From the NCBI GenBank assembly GCA_900769975.1, contig CAAGIR010000036.1:1-25033 (forward strand): a stretch of DNA of 25,033 nt. Direction: 5' to 3'. Shown piece after piece: positions 6,430 through 14,205 of the stretch. The translations under genes and the position numbers were made by a program. Source of the DNA: Spirochaetia bacterium. GTDB taxonomy: Bacteria; Spirochaetota; Spirochaetia; Treponematales; Treponemataceae. The first letter of the stretch is position 1; every line of letters starts with the position of its first letter. Under the pieces are notes generated by a model, which saw nothing but the letters and a program-made list of their open reading frames with translations, searched no databases and was not told the origin of the DNA.

Positions 6430-6984
6430 TTGGATTCGAATAATTCAATAGTTGCTGGCTTTGATAACGAAAAAGACGATTCATTAAAAATATCTTTACA
6501 TAAAATACCTGGCATTGGTAATGGTTGTGCTGTTGTACTCGAAGGCTACATTGATACGTATAATTCTTCATTTTTTCAAAAACAGCTTACCAAATTAATT
6601 GGTGCAGGTTATTATAATTTAATGTTTAATTGCGAAGCATTATCTTATGTATCTTCGACAGGACTTGGTTCCTTTACAATTCTTTTAAAAATGGTAAAAA
6701 TGAAAGGTGGCGATATTGTTTTGGCTGCTGTTCAGGAAAAAGTTTCCGAAGTATTCCAGATTTTAGGATTTTCGCAATTTTTCAATTTAAAAAATACAGT
6801 TGAAGAAGCTATAGAATATTTGCAAAAAGGTGCCGGTTCCAATGCTTCCCAGGTTTTCCCAAGAATGATGAATTGTCCATCCTGTAGCAAAACTGTACAG
6901 GCATCAAGACCAGGCAGATTCCGCTGTACAAATTGCAAAGCAATTATAAGTATTGGTGAAGATGGTTCTATCAGTTTAGGATAA
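6430..6984 (+). CDS. STAS (anti-anti-sigma) protein with C-terminal zinc ribbon
   Basis: A 184-residue cytosolic protein. Residues 20-125 form a STAS domain like SpoIIAA/RsbV: a beta strand VVLEGYID, then YVSSTGLGSF around residues 73-82, which aligns with the DSSG phosphorylation loop (Ser76 the likely phospho-acceptor; the usual Asp is Ser75). The last 35 residues are a zinc ribbon, C-x2-C-x13-C-x2-C (CPSC and CTNC). Such proteins take part in partner-switching, controlling a sigma or other output when dephosphorylated. No kinase or phosphatase gene is adjacent. The start is a TTG at 6430, chosen because GGAG (6419-6422) lies 7 bases before it; an upstream in-frame TTG at 6412 lacks such a site. 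Confidence 0.8.
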   Translation: MDSNNSIVAGFDNEKDDSLKISLHKIPGIGNGCAVVLEGYIDTYNSSFFQKQLTKLIGAGYYNLMFNCEALSYVSSTGLGSFTILLKMVKMKGGDIVLAAVQEKVSEVFQILGFSQFFNLKNTVEEAIEYLQKGAGSNASQVFPRMMNCPSCSKTVQASRPGRFRCTNCKAIISIGEDGSISLG

Positions 6985-7007
6985 AGTTTTTTTTAGATGA
7001 CAATAAC

Positions 7008-7049
7008 AAGACCGTTTAAGAGTGCAGAACTTTTGAACGGTCTTTTTTT
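7008..7049 (+). terminator. Intrinsic terminator of the STAS gene
   Basis: AAGACCGTT (7008-7016) pairs with AACGGTCTT (7036-7044) and is followed by seven T (7043-7049). It lies 24 bases after the stop and between convergent genes; the minus side lacks a good T run. Confidence 0.85.
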
Positions 7050-7084
7050 ATATAGGCAGCAGACAGCAATTCGCCCAGAAAAGA

Positions 7085-8443
7085 TTATTTTGACGGAGGA
7101 ACATCTAATTCCAGATCACTTAGTGCAAATGTACAACATGGATGTATGTAGTTATATTTTACATCTGCTTTTCGGCGGTAATCCATTTTTTGCGGGACAA
7201 AAACCTGTCCTTTTTTGAGCAGGGAATGACACCATCCACATTCTCCACTACGACAACGTGCAGGCACAGAAATGCCGTTTTTTTCCAAAATCTGTAAAAT
7301 TGTGTCGTCGGGATTACCTTTTACAGTTTTTGTTTCATCACAAATTGTAACTGTAATGGAAACTTCTGAAAGTTCTGTCCCAGGATAATTGTCCTGTGTT
7401 TTTGCACCATGAATTTCGCCAAACATTTCACGGCGGATATATTTTTTTTGGAGATTAAGTTTTGCCAGTTCGCCGTCCATAAAATTATACATTGTCTGAG
7501 GTCCGCATAAAAATACAGAATATGAACTTTTGGTTGCATATTTTTTGATAAGTTCAGCCGTTACAAATCCTTTTTCAAAAAAATTTTCTGTCAAATCATC
7601 TTTGTTTAAATTCTCATTATTTAAATTCACATTATCGAAATCTTCCTGATTGCTTAAGACATGAACTACTTTTATTTTATATGTATATTTTTCAAGAATA
7701 TCAAAATCCGTTTTAAATAAAATTGAAGAACTGTCACGACTACCGTAAAGTAAAATCAGATTAAACGATTCATCCCCTGAACATATTGATTTCGCATAGC
7801 TCAAAAACGGTGTAATTCCGCTTCCCCCTGCAATTCCCACAACAGTCGGTGCATCACGCAAATCAACATAATCAAAATTACCTTCTGGGGCAGAAAATTC
7901 CACCAACGTTCCTTCTGTCCAATTTTCCAAAATATAATTTGAAACAAGCCCGTCAGGAGCCGCTTTTACAGTAATCTGATAAAATCCCGATTCAAAAGCT
8001 TCTTCTGGAATGGTTTGTTCCTGAGTACCTTTTTTATGGAAGATTTTGAAATATTTTTTTATTTCGCTGTAATTTTCACATTCGAAACGATTTTTTGCAT
8101 TCAAACTTTCGCAAGGAGCAGAAGAAAGTGAATAAGCACGACTTACTTTTAAATCCCCAATTTGTAAAAAAACGGTAATGTATTGTCCTGCCGAAAAATA
8201 AGCAAATTCATTTGTGCCATGCGAATAATCTGGAACAAAAGTAAATGTTTTAGTCTGTCCAAAATCTTGAATTTGAATTATTTTTGCAAATTGTCTTGCA
8301 GGGTGTAAAGTTTTTGCGAGGGCATTAACAGGATAAACTTTTGGAAGCCTGTTTTTCGGTGCTTTTTTAAAGCGTTTGGAGCGTTCCTTTACTATAGAAA
8401 AAAACTTAAATGGATTTAATTTATTTAAGGATATTTTTTTCAT
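7085..8443 (-). CDS. Ferredoxin-NAD(P) reductase-like protein with 2Fe-2S domain
   Basis: A 452-residue electron-transfer flavoprotein with three parts. Residues 45-200 are an FAD-binding barrel with the RAYSLSS motif. Residues 200-345 are an NAD(P)-binding domain with GIAGGSGITPF and CGPQTMY. Residues 365-452 are a plant-type ferredoxin domain with Cys397-x4-Cys402-x2-Cys405 and a fourth Cys at 436 or 437. The chain runs NAD(P)H to FAD to 2Fe-2S to a partner. The first 45 residues are very basic, which could hold it against the membrane or a partner. Its ATG overlaps the stop of the upstream flavoprotein gene by four bases and GAGG lies 7 bases before it, so translation is coupled; that partner is the obvious electron acceptor. 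The exact reaction is unknown. Confidence 0.85.
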   Translation of the reverse strand: MKKISLNKLNPFKFFSIVKERSKRFKKAPKNRLPKVYPVNALAKTLHPARQFAKIIQIQDFGQTKTFTFVPDYSHGTNEFAYFSAGQYITVFLQIGDLKVSRAYSLSSAPCESLNAKNRFECENYSEIKKYFKIFHKKGTQEQTIPEEAFESGFYQITVKAAPDGLVSNYILENWTEGTLVEFSAPEGNFDYVDLRDAPTVVGIAGGSGITPFLSYAKSICSGDESFNLILLYGSRDSSSILFKTDFDILEKYTYKIKVVHVLSNQEDFDNVNLNNENLNKDDLTENFFEKGFVTAELIKKYATKSSYSVFLCGPQTMYNFMDGELAKLNLQKKYIRREMFGEIHGAKTQDNYPGTELSEVSITVTICDETKTVKGNPDDTILQILEKNGISVPARCRSGECGWCHSLLKKGQVFVPQKMDYRRKADVKYNYIHPCCTFALSDLELDVPPSK

Positions 8444-9960
8444 TTTTGACCTCGTTTTTGAATTTTCTGGATAATTTCTTCTACCGCTACTTTTCCAGAT
8501 TTGTAAGTTTGGTTATAACCAACGGAATGTTGTGCATGCGCCCCTACAAAAAATAAATCTTTAATTGAACGCTCTTTGAATAAATTCATAGTTCTAAGGA
8601 AAATATTATCCCAATTAGAATTTTGATAACCGTAAGGCGTTCCATTTGGCGTACCTAAATATCGGCTATACGTAACTGGTGTTGCTACTTCAATTTCCTC
8701 TATATAAGGAGTAATTTCTATACCCGTACTCTTTTCGTAACGGTTAATGATTTTTTTTGCAATCTTAAGTTTAACTTTTTTATAATCCTGCGGCTTAACA
8801 TAAGCCCAATAATCACCATATACTGCACAAGTTATACTCAAATGGGAAGTCCCAGGCGGTGAACAATCTGGAATTACAGTATTTAAAGCGTTCACGATAA
8901 TATATCCTTTGCCGCCCAATCCATGGCAGTTTTTAAATTGCTCTGTTGTATCTGCATTTTCCAGAATAAAAGTTGAATAATCTTGAATGCCAAGTTCCTG
9001 TACAGTTTTATTTAATCCTAAATGGACATTTACAAAAGAACATGCAATTTTTCTTGCATTTGCTTTCATTATTTCTATAGACGGAATTTCCTTCTTTTTT
9101 ATCATTTTACCAAAAACTTGATTTGGAAAACAATTACAGATGATATAATCAGCATAATATTCTTTTCCGTTTGCTATTACACCATACGCTTTTCTGTTTT
9201 TTACAAGAATTTTTGTAACTTCCGTATTGTAAAAAATCTGCCCTCCGTTTTTTCTTATTACTTTGTCCAGCGAAAGCGAAAATTCGTGCGAAAACATCGA
9301 AGGGAGGCCGGCACCATCAAGAATATAACAATAATCCATCATTCCCATCATAAAAGGATTAAGTGTTGATGTAGGCTCTCCAACGTAAGACCAATAAGGT
9401 TCAATTATATGCTGTGCTTTTTTGGGAATTTTAAAAATATCGAATACAAAATCAGTTGGAAATGAAAGAAATCGCAACAAATTCATAATTTCTGGCAAAT
9501 CTTTCAATTTAAATTCTTTGTGATCCAGTTTATATGCTTCGTCAAGCGCTCGTTTTTCAAATCTTAAAAATCTGCGGACAGGTTCTCCACTACCAGGAAC
9601 TTCTTTTTCAAGAACATCGCAAAAATTATCTATACCACATGGAAGTTTAACATCAAATTTTTCTTTTGGATCGGTACAGATTACACGATAACAGCTGTCT
9701 TCATGTACAAAAACTGCATCAGATTCCATTTCTTCAAAAAGTGTTCGCGACGGTCCTGGTTTTTCTTCTGAGCCCACTTCGCACATTTCATGCAACGAAG
9801 GCTCAAATTCAAATCTGCCACGTCTAAAGCTGGTTACTGCACCGCCAGGAAGATTATGTTTTTCAAAAAGTATTGTTTTCAATCCACATTTACTTGCAAA
9901 AGTTGCTGCAGAAAGACCTCCGTTTCCCCCACCGATTACAATAACATCATATTTTTCCAT
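8440..9960 (-). CDS. Phytoene desaturase / retinol saturase-like FAD oxidoreductase
   Basis: A 506-residue flavoprotein of the CrtI/RetSat superfamily. The N-terminal dinucleotide fold has G10-x-G12-x-x-G15 (GGGNGGLSAA) and Glu33 for the FAD ribose, followed by LPGGAVTSF. The C-terminus has the second FAD motif, LFFVGAHAQHSVGYNQ and SGKVAVEEI. Members add or remove hydrogen across C=C bonds of isoprenoids or other lipids. No carotenoid genes are in view. The next gene encodes a reductase with a 2Fe-2S domain overlapping by four bases, so a reductive (saturase) role is the more natural guess. AGAGG precedes the ATG by about 10 bases. The yfcE gene ahead ends its minus-strand neighbour region only 22 bases away, so the pair could share the yfcE promoter. 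Confidence 0.8.
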   Translation of the reverse strand: MEKYDVIVIGGGNGGLSAATFASKCGLKTILFEKHNLPGGAVTSFRRGRFEFEPSLHEMCEVGSEEKPGPSRTLFEEMESDAVFVHEDSCYRVICTDPKEKFDVKLPCGIDNFCDVLEKEVPGSGEPVRRFLRFEKRALDEAYKLDHKEFKLKDLPEIMNLLRFLSFPTDFVFDIFKIPKKAQHIIEPYWSYVGEPTSTLNPFMMGMMDYCYILDGAGLPSMFSHEFSLSLDKVIRKNGGQIFYNTEVTKILVKNRKAYGVIANGKEYYADYIICNCFPNQVFGKMIKKKEIPSIEIMKANARKIACSFVNVHLGLNKTVQELGIQDYSTFILENADTTEQFKNCHGLGGKGYIIVNALNTVIPDCSPPGTSHLSITCAVYGDYWAYVKPQDYKKVKLKIAKKIINRYEKSTGIEITPYIEEIEVATPVTYSRYLGTPNGTPYGYQNSNWDNIFLRTMNLFKERSIKDLFFVGAHAQHSVGYNQTYKSGKVAVEEIIQKIQKRGQK

Positions 9961-9982
9961 CTAAATTAAACCTCTAAAAATA

Positions 9983-10591
9983 TCAGAATTCTAAACTGGA
10001 TAATTCTTCTCCATCTAAATTATATAATGATATTTTGTGATATTGATTTTTTTCATCTTTTGTTTGCAACACTGCAAATCCTGCCTGTGTATTGCCTTTC
10101 GGTAAAGAAATTGAACCTGGATTGCAAATAATTGAACCGTTTGCATTTTTTTCAAGGACAGAAACATGTGTGTGACCATAAAGAATTACACTGTTTTCGT
10201 TTACAAGGGGATTTTTTGATGCTGTTTCACATCCAGCTGGCTTTGTGCCATCGTGTAAAACTGGAGCATATATGTGACCATGCGTACAAAAAATTTCCAG
10301 ACCGCTGTCAAAAAGCTGAACATAGTCTGATAAAACTTGAAATTTTAAAACCATCTGATCTACTTCGGCATCACAATTTCCCCGACAACTCAATATACGA
10401 GAAGCATTTTGATTTAAGATTTCAATTACGCCTTTTGGATTATGTCCCTGTGGCAGAGGATTTCGTGGGCCATGGTATAAAATATCACCAAGAATTATTA
10501 TTTTATTACAAGAAAATTTTTCATAAAAAGAAATGACTTTTTCGCAAGCAGACTGCGAACCATGAATGTCAGAGAAAATCAAGTATTTCAT
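9983..10591 (-). CDS. yfcE: YfcE-family phosphodiesterase (metallophosphoesterase)
   Basis: A 202-residue cytosolic metallophosphoesterase. The five metal-binding blocks are all present: SDIHG (Asp8, His10), LGDILYHGPRNPLP (Asp36), RGNCDAEVDQM, THGH, and YGHTH. The strings HGPRNPLP and GNCDxEVDQM match E. coli YfcE closely; that enzyme hydrolyses phosphodiesters with Mn2+, its natural substrate unknown. The ATG at 10591 starts MKYLIFSDIHG, the family's usual start. A TTG at 10609 in frame would place the coding region over the TATAAT, so it was rejected. There is no Shine-Dalgarno; the -10 ends 6 bases before the ATG, implying a leaderless mRNA. The next genes follow after 22 bases and are probably co-transcribed. 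Confidence 0.9.
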   Translation of the reverse strand: MKYLIFSDIHGSQSACEKVISFYEKFSCNKIIILGDILYHGPRNPLPQGHNPKGVIEILNQNASRILSCRGNCDAEVDQMVLKFQVLSDYVQLFDSGLEIFCTHGHIYAPVLHDGTKPAGCETASKNPLVNENSVILYGHTHVSVLEKNANGSIICNPGSISLPKGNTQAGFAVLQTKDEKNQYHKISLYNLDGEELSSLEF

Positions 10592-10597
10592 ACATTC

Positions 10598-10606
10598 ATT
10601 ATACCA
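10598..10606 (-). promoter_or_regulatory. Extended -10 promoter of yfcE, leaderless layout
   Basis: On the minus strand TGG is followed by a perfect TATAAT (10603-10598), an extended -10. Only six bases separate it from the ATG, so the transcript should begin at the start codon. A weak -35 (TATACA) is about 18 bases further up. Confidence 0.65.
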
Positions 10607-10745
10607 CAAAAATTAAAAACTTGTATAAAAAATTTGCGAAGGTTTTATTAAATGATAAAATTGCGTTATTTTTATTATTTGTTTTTATTAAATTTACCAT
10701 AAAAATTCTCTTTTCAAAATACTTAAAATAGGTTATATTCAAGTT

Positions 10746-10771
10746 AAATTAAGTAAAAGATAACTTAATTT
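10746..10771. promoter_or_regulatory. Inverted repeat in the epimerase leader, possible operator
   Basis: AAATTAAGT (10746-10754) and ACTTAATTT (10763-10771) are perfect inverted copies with an 8-base loop, ending 33 bases before the epimerase ATG. A -10-like TATATT is at 10734-10739, just upstream, without a good -35. The symmetry and position would suit a repressor site for a sugar-responsive gene. Confidence 0.4.
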
Positions 10772-10804
10772 TTGCTAAATCTTAATTATTTTTGGAAAAC
10801 TATT

Positions 10805-12070
10805 ATGGATAAAACATTTTATGATTCTGTAAAAAAAGAACTTTTTGAGGATATTTTGCCTTACTGGGAAAAATTTTCCAGAGACAATGTAAACACTGGC
10901 TTTTTTGGCGCGATAGATAACGATAATCATCAAAATGAGCAAATTGAACGCTCCATTGTAATGACATCACGTTTTTTGTGGACTTACAGTGCCGTGGCAA
11001 GATACACAAAAGAAACGAAATATCTGGAAATGTCACATTTTGCATACAAAGTCATAAAAGAAAAATATCTTGATAAAATCAATGGCGGAGTATTTTGGGC
11101 TGTTCTTCCAGACGGAACTCCAAAAGTGAGCAAAAAACAGATTTATGGGGAAGCATTCTGCTGTTACGGATTAAGCGAATACGCAGCAGCTGTAAAAGAA
11201 CTTCTAGAAAGTAACAAAAACGATGAATCTGACAGCCTCTGCGAAGAAGCAATGAATTTAGCCTTAGATTTATACAATCTTATGGAAACTTACGCTTTGG
11301 ATAAGGAAAACGGCGGTTACATCGAAGCCTGTGCAGAAAACTGGTCAAAAACCGACGATATGATGCTTTCTGCAAAAGATATGAATTGTCCTAAATCTAT
11401 GAACACAAACCTGCACGTAATGGAAGCGTATACAAATCTTTACAGAACGCTGCCTGTTGTTTTCCCAGATGCAAAACCTATCCGCAATGAAGTAGCAGAC
11501 AGTCTTGCAGATTTAGTTCAAGTTACTGCAGAAAAAATCGTACAGAAAAATGCACATTTGGGAATGTTTTTTGATATGGACTGGAATCTTTTGAGCGATG
11601 AAATTTCGTTTGGGCACGATATAGAAGCAAGCTGGCTTTTATGGGAAGCGGTTTGTGAACTAGGTGATAAAGAATTGCAGTCCCAAATTCGTGATTTAGT
11701 TATAAAAATGGCAGATGTAACCTACGAAGAAGGATTTGATAAAGAAAACGGATGTCTTGAAAATTTCCTGAAAGATAATGGGAAAGTTCTGGATAGAACA
11801 AGAGTCTGGTGGAATCAAGCAGAAAGCATCAACGGTTTTTATAATGTCTGGCAAATGACTGGCGACAGTAAATACTCGCAAATAGTAAAACAGCAATGGA
11901 ACTGGATCGAAAACCATCAGATAGATAAAACTGGCGGTGAATGGTGGAATGCAATCGACACCGACGGTAAACCAATTTTAAACGAAGCAAAAGGCGGCAA
12001 CTGGAAAACAAGTTATCATAACGGAAGAACATGCCTTGAACTTTTGCATAGAAGCGGCACAGCCTATTAA
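10805..12070 (+). CDS. Cellobiose 2-epimerase (AGE family)
   Basis: A 421-residue (alpha/alpha)6-barrel enzyme that epimerises the reducing-end glucose of cellobiose and related beta-1,4 disaccharides to mannose, a step in mannan use in rumen bacteria. Family motifs run in order: RFLWTYSAVARY, NGGVFW, KQIYGEAF, NTNLHVMEAYTNLY, GHDIEASWLLWEA with a catalytic His, WWNQAESINGF, and WKTSYHNGRTCLE with the second His. The last two favour cellobiose 2-epimerase over N-acylglucosamine epimerase. The ATG at 10805 is chosen because family members start with a short lead before the first helix; only a weak GGAA (10794-10797) precedes it. It stands alone, with no glycosidase or phosphorylase beside it. 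Confidence 0.85.
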   Translation: MDKTFYDSVKKELFEDILPYWEKFSRDNVNTGFFGAIDNDNHQNEQIERSIVMTSRFLWTYSAVARYTKETKYLEMSHFAYKVIKEKYLDKINGGVFWAVLPDGTPKVSKKQIYGEAFCCYGLSEYAAAVKELLESNKNDESDSLCEEAMNLALDLYNLMETYALDKENGGYIEACAENWSKTDDMMLSAKDMNCPKSMNTNLHVMEAYTNLYRTLPVVFPDAKPIRNEVADSLADLVQVTAEKIVQKNAHLGMFFDMDWNLLSDEISFGHDIEASWLLWEAVCELGDKELQSQIRDLVIKMADVTYEEGFDKENGCLENFLKDNGKVLDRTRVWWNQAESINGFYNVWQMTGDSKYSQIVKQQWNWIENHQIDKTGGEWWNAIDTDGKPILNEAKGGNWKTSYHNGRTCLELLHRSGTAY

Positions 12071-12076
12071 CCTATT

Positions 12077-12121
12077 AAAAAAAAACAGAAGGTGGAAAAT
12101 TACACTCCAACCTTCTGTTTT
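12077..12121. terminator. Bidirectional terminator between epimerase and acyl-CoA synthetase genes
   Basis: AAAACAGAAGG (12082-12092) pairs with CCTTCTGTTTT (12111-12121), an 11-bp stem with further inner pairs. On the minus strand nine T follow (12085-12077), so it is strongest for the acyl-CoA synthetase gene; on the plus strand four T follow. Confidence 0.85.
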
Positions 12122-12142
12122 ACCCAAATTATTTTATACAAA

Positions 12143-13888
12143 TTATTTGTAATTACGCTTAACTTTTAACGTAGTTGTCATTTCAAGCGGTTTTTCCAAA
12201 ACTGTTACTTTTGTAATTCTTTGATATGGCTGCAGATTTTTATTGATTTTATCCACAATTTTTGTAAGAACTTTCAGAACTGCAGCATTTTTATCATCAT
12301 CTTTTTGGGATTCTTCACGAGTAAACTGCAACCTTTCGAAAAGAGAATCAGCAGGATAAATTAATGCTTCAATTTCTTCTGATTTTGTATTTTCATTTGC
12401 AATATAACCTTGTACAGTAATCTGCTGAATATCCGATTCAAGCTGAAAAGAATCTTCTATTTCTTCAGGATAAACATTTTTTCCGCCTTCTGTCACAATC
12501 AGATTTTTACAGCGTCCACTGAGCATCAAATAATTTTCATTGTCAAGCCATCCCAAATCACCAGTTTTAAACCATCCGTCACGTGTAAACATTTTTGCAG
12601 TTTCTTCTGGCATTTTATAGTAACCCTGCATAACCATAGGGCCTTTCACGCAAATTTCGCCAATTCCATCTTCATTCGGATTTAAAATCTTCATTTCCAT
12701 ATGACCTGTAAAATATTTTCCTACACTTTCAATTTTAAAATGCTGAATAGGATTCAATGCAATAATTGGTGAAGTTTCCGTTAATCCGTATCCCTGTACA
12801 AAATCTATGCCAAGCTGATTGTAAAGTTTAAATACACTTTTTGCCAAAAGGCCACCACCGCAAATTGCAATTCTGATTGTATTTATACTGGCTTTTTCCA
12901 AAACGGCATTGAACATTTTATGACCAACATTTATTTTTGTAATTTTTTTGATAATATATGAAATTTCCATCAAAAATTTTAATAATCCGTATACAAACAG
13001 ACCTTTTTGCTTAATTCCGTTCAAAATTCCTGCTGCAAGTTTATTAAACAACATAGGCACTCCAAGCAGCATAGTAATTTTGCCTTCTTTCAGTTCTTTC
13101 AACAGTTTAGAAACTGCCATGCTTTTGCCAAAAACAACTTCCGCACCAATACAAATGGATTCTATGAAAACTGCAAGCATTGTATAAGCATGATGAATAG
13201 GAAGAAGAGCATAAAAAACATCATTTTGATCGATAATCATATGGTATTGTGCTATAAAAGCATCGCTTACCAGATTTTTGTGGCTAAGCATTACACCTTT
13301 TGGCACACCTGTTGTTCCACTTGTAAAAAGAATTGCGGCCGTATCCTCCTCTACAGGAAAATGATTTAATTCAATTTTCTGCGAAGGTTTTAAATCAAAA
13401 ACATATCTTTCATTTTTACGATTTAGACCATAAACAGCCCAGTCACTTTGTTTTGATGTAAAATATGCAAATTTTTCTGAATCAACAAACAAAAATTTAG
13501 GATTTGCTGTCGCAAGAAGATTTTCCACTTCATCATCATGCAACGCATAATCAATCGGACAAATAATGGCATCGGCAAATAATGCTGCAAGATAAACGAC
13601 ACCCCATTCTGGAGAGTTTTTGCCAGTTACTGCAATCCTATCACCTTTTTTTACACCATTTTCAACAAACCACTGTGCCAAAGTGTCAACTTTTTCGTAT
13701 ACTTCATTATATGAATAAGTCCTTTTTGAACCATCATCAGTATCCCAATCAGAAAAGCCATTTCTTTCACCAAAACGTTTCACCGTAATTTTGAAAATCT
13801 CCACAAGAGTAGGCCATTCGCCGTTAAAATACGTTCCTCGAAAATCATCGAAAAATTTAATCGGATTATAATTTTTTAAGCTCTGCAT
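12143..13888 (-). CDS. Long-chain fatty acid-CoA ligase (AMP-binding)
   Basis: A 581-residue adenylate-forming enzyme that activates a fatty acid with ATP and CoA. The core motifs are LFTSGTTGVPKGVMLSHKN (P-loop, about residue 190), QGYGLTETSP, WFKTGDLGWLD, GRCKNLIVTEGGKNVYPEE and the C-terminal catalytic lysine in TTLKVKRNYK. The N-terminal part with TYSYNEVYEKV and the family length fit long-chain acyl-CoA synthetases rather than acetyl-CoA synthetase. It likely works at the membrane on imported or recycled fatty acids, which treponemes often need from the host or diet; that role is inferred. GGAG lies 9 bases before the ATG. It is monocistronic, ending at the strong terminator at 12077-12121. 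Chain-length preference cannot be read. Confidence 0.85.
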   Translation of the reverse strand: MQSLKNYNPIKFFDDFRGTYFNGEWPTLVEIFKITVKRFGERNGFSDWDTDDGSKRTYSYNEVYEKVDTLAQWFVENGVKKGDRIAVTGKNSPEWGVVYLAALFADAIICPIDYALHDDEVENLLATANPKFLFVDSEKFAYFTSKQSDWAVYGLNRKNERYVFDLKPSQKIELNHFPVEEDTAAILFTSGTTGVPKGVMLSHKNLVSDAFIAQYHMIIDQNDVFYALLPIHHAYTMLAVFIESICIGAEVVFGKSMAVSKLLKELKEGKITMLLGVPMLFNKLAAGILNGIKQKGLFVYGLLKFLMEISYIIKKITKINVGHKMFNAVLEKASINTIRIAICGGGLLAKSVFKLYNQLGIDFVQGYGLTETSPIIALNPIQHFKIESVGKYFTGHMEMKILNPNEDGIGEICVKGPMVMQGYYKMPEETAKMFTRDGWFKTGDLGWLDNENYLMLSGRCKNLIVTEGGKNVYPEEIEDSFQLESDIQQITVQGYIANENTKSEEIEALIYPADSLFERLQFTREESQKDDDKNAAVLKVLTKIVDKINKNLQPYQRITKVTVLEKPLEMTTTLKVKRNYK

Positions 13889-13997
13889 ACATCAAATCTC
13901 CAGAATACAACTCTTATTAATTCGCCAATCACCATTATTTAAATTTATTAATAATCAGCAAATCAACAATTTAAAATCATATTTATGATATATCCAT

Positions 13998-14026
13998 TTT
14001 ACCATAAATTTCACAAAAGGTATAAT
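13998..14026 (+). promoter_or_regulatory. Candidate distal promoter of the TRAP operon
   Basis: TTTACC (13998-14003), a 17-base spacer, perfect TATAAT (14021-14026). It would give a leader of about 170 bases before the receptor gene at 14206. The rest of the gap 13889-14205 holds the decamer repeat and a second promoter candidate; nothing else is seen. Confidence 0.4.
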
Positions 14027-14104
14027 TTAAAAGTAAAATAATTATTCGCCTGCCGCGGATTGTGACAGAAACATATTAGATTTAGCGATAACAACATTTT
14101 TGGC

Positions 14105-14134
14105 GGTTTTGAATGGTTTTGAATGGTTTTGATG
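14105..14134. repeat. Tandem decamer GGTTTTGAAT, about three copies
   Basis: Two exact copies of GGTTTTGAAT (14105-14114, 14115-14124) are followed by a third with two changes (GGTTTTGATG, 14125-14134). The array ends one base before a -35-like TTGAAA (14136), so copy-number change would alter spacing upstream of a promoter. Confidence 0.65.
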
Positions 14135-14135
14135 A

Positions 14136-14164
14136 TTGAAAAAGATGTATTTATATAGTAAACT
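14136..14164 (+). promoter_or_regulatory. Candidate proximal promoter of the TRAP operon
   Basis: TTGAAA (14136-14141), a 17-base spacer, TAAACT (14159-14164): five and four matches of six. The start would fall near 14171, giving a leader of about 35 bases. Confidence 0.4.
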
Positions 14165-14205
14165 TTTAAATTATTTTGTTTTTTATTGATAGATTGGAGG
14201 TCGCA

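Noticed and set aside
10592..10609. TTG start of yfcE six codons upstream
   Set aside because: Those codons contain the perfect TATAAT; the ATG at 10591 gives the standard MKYLIFSDIHG start.
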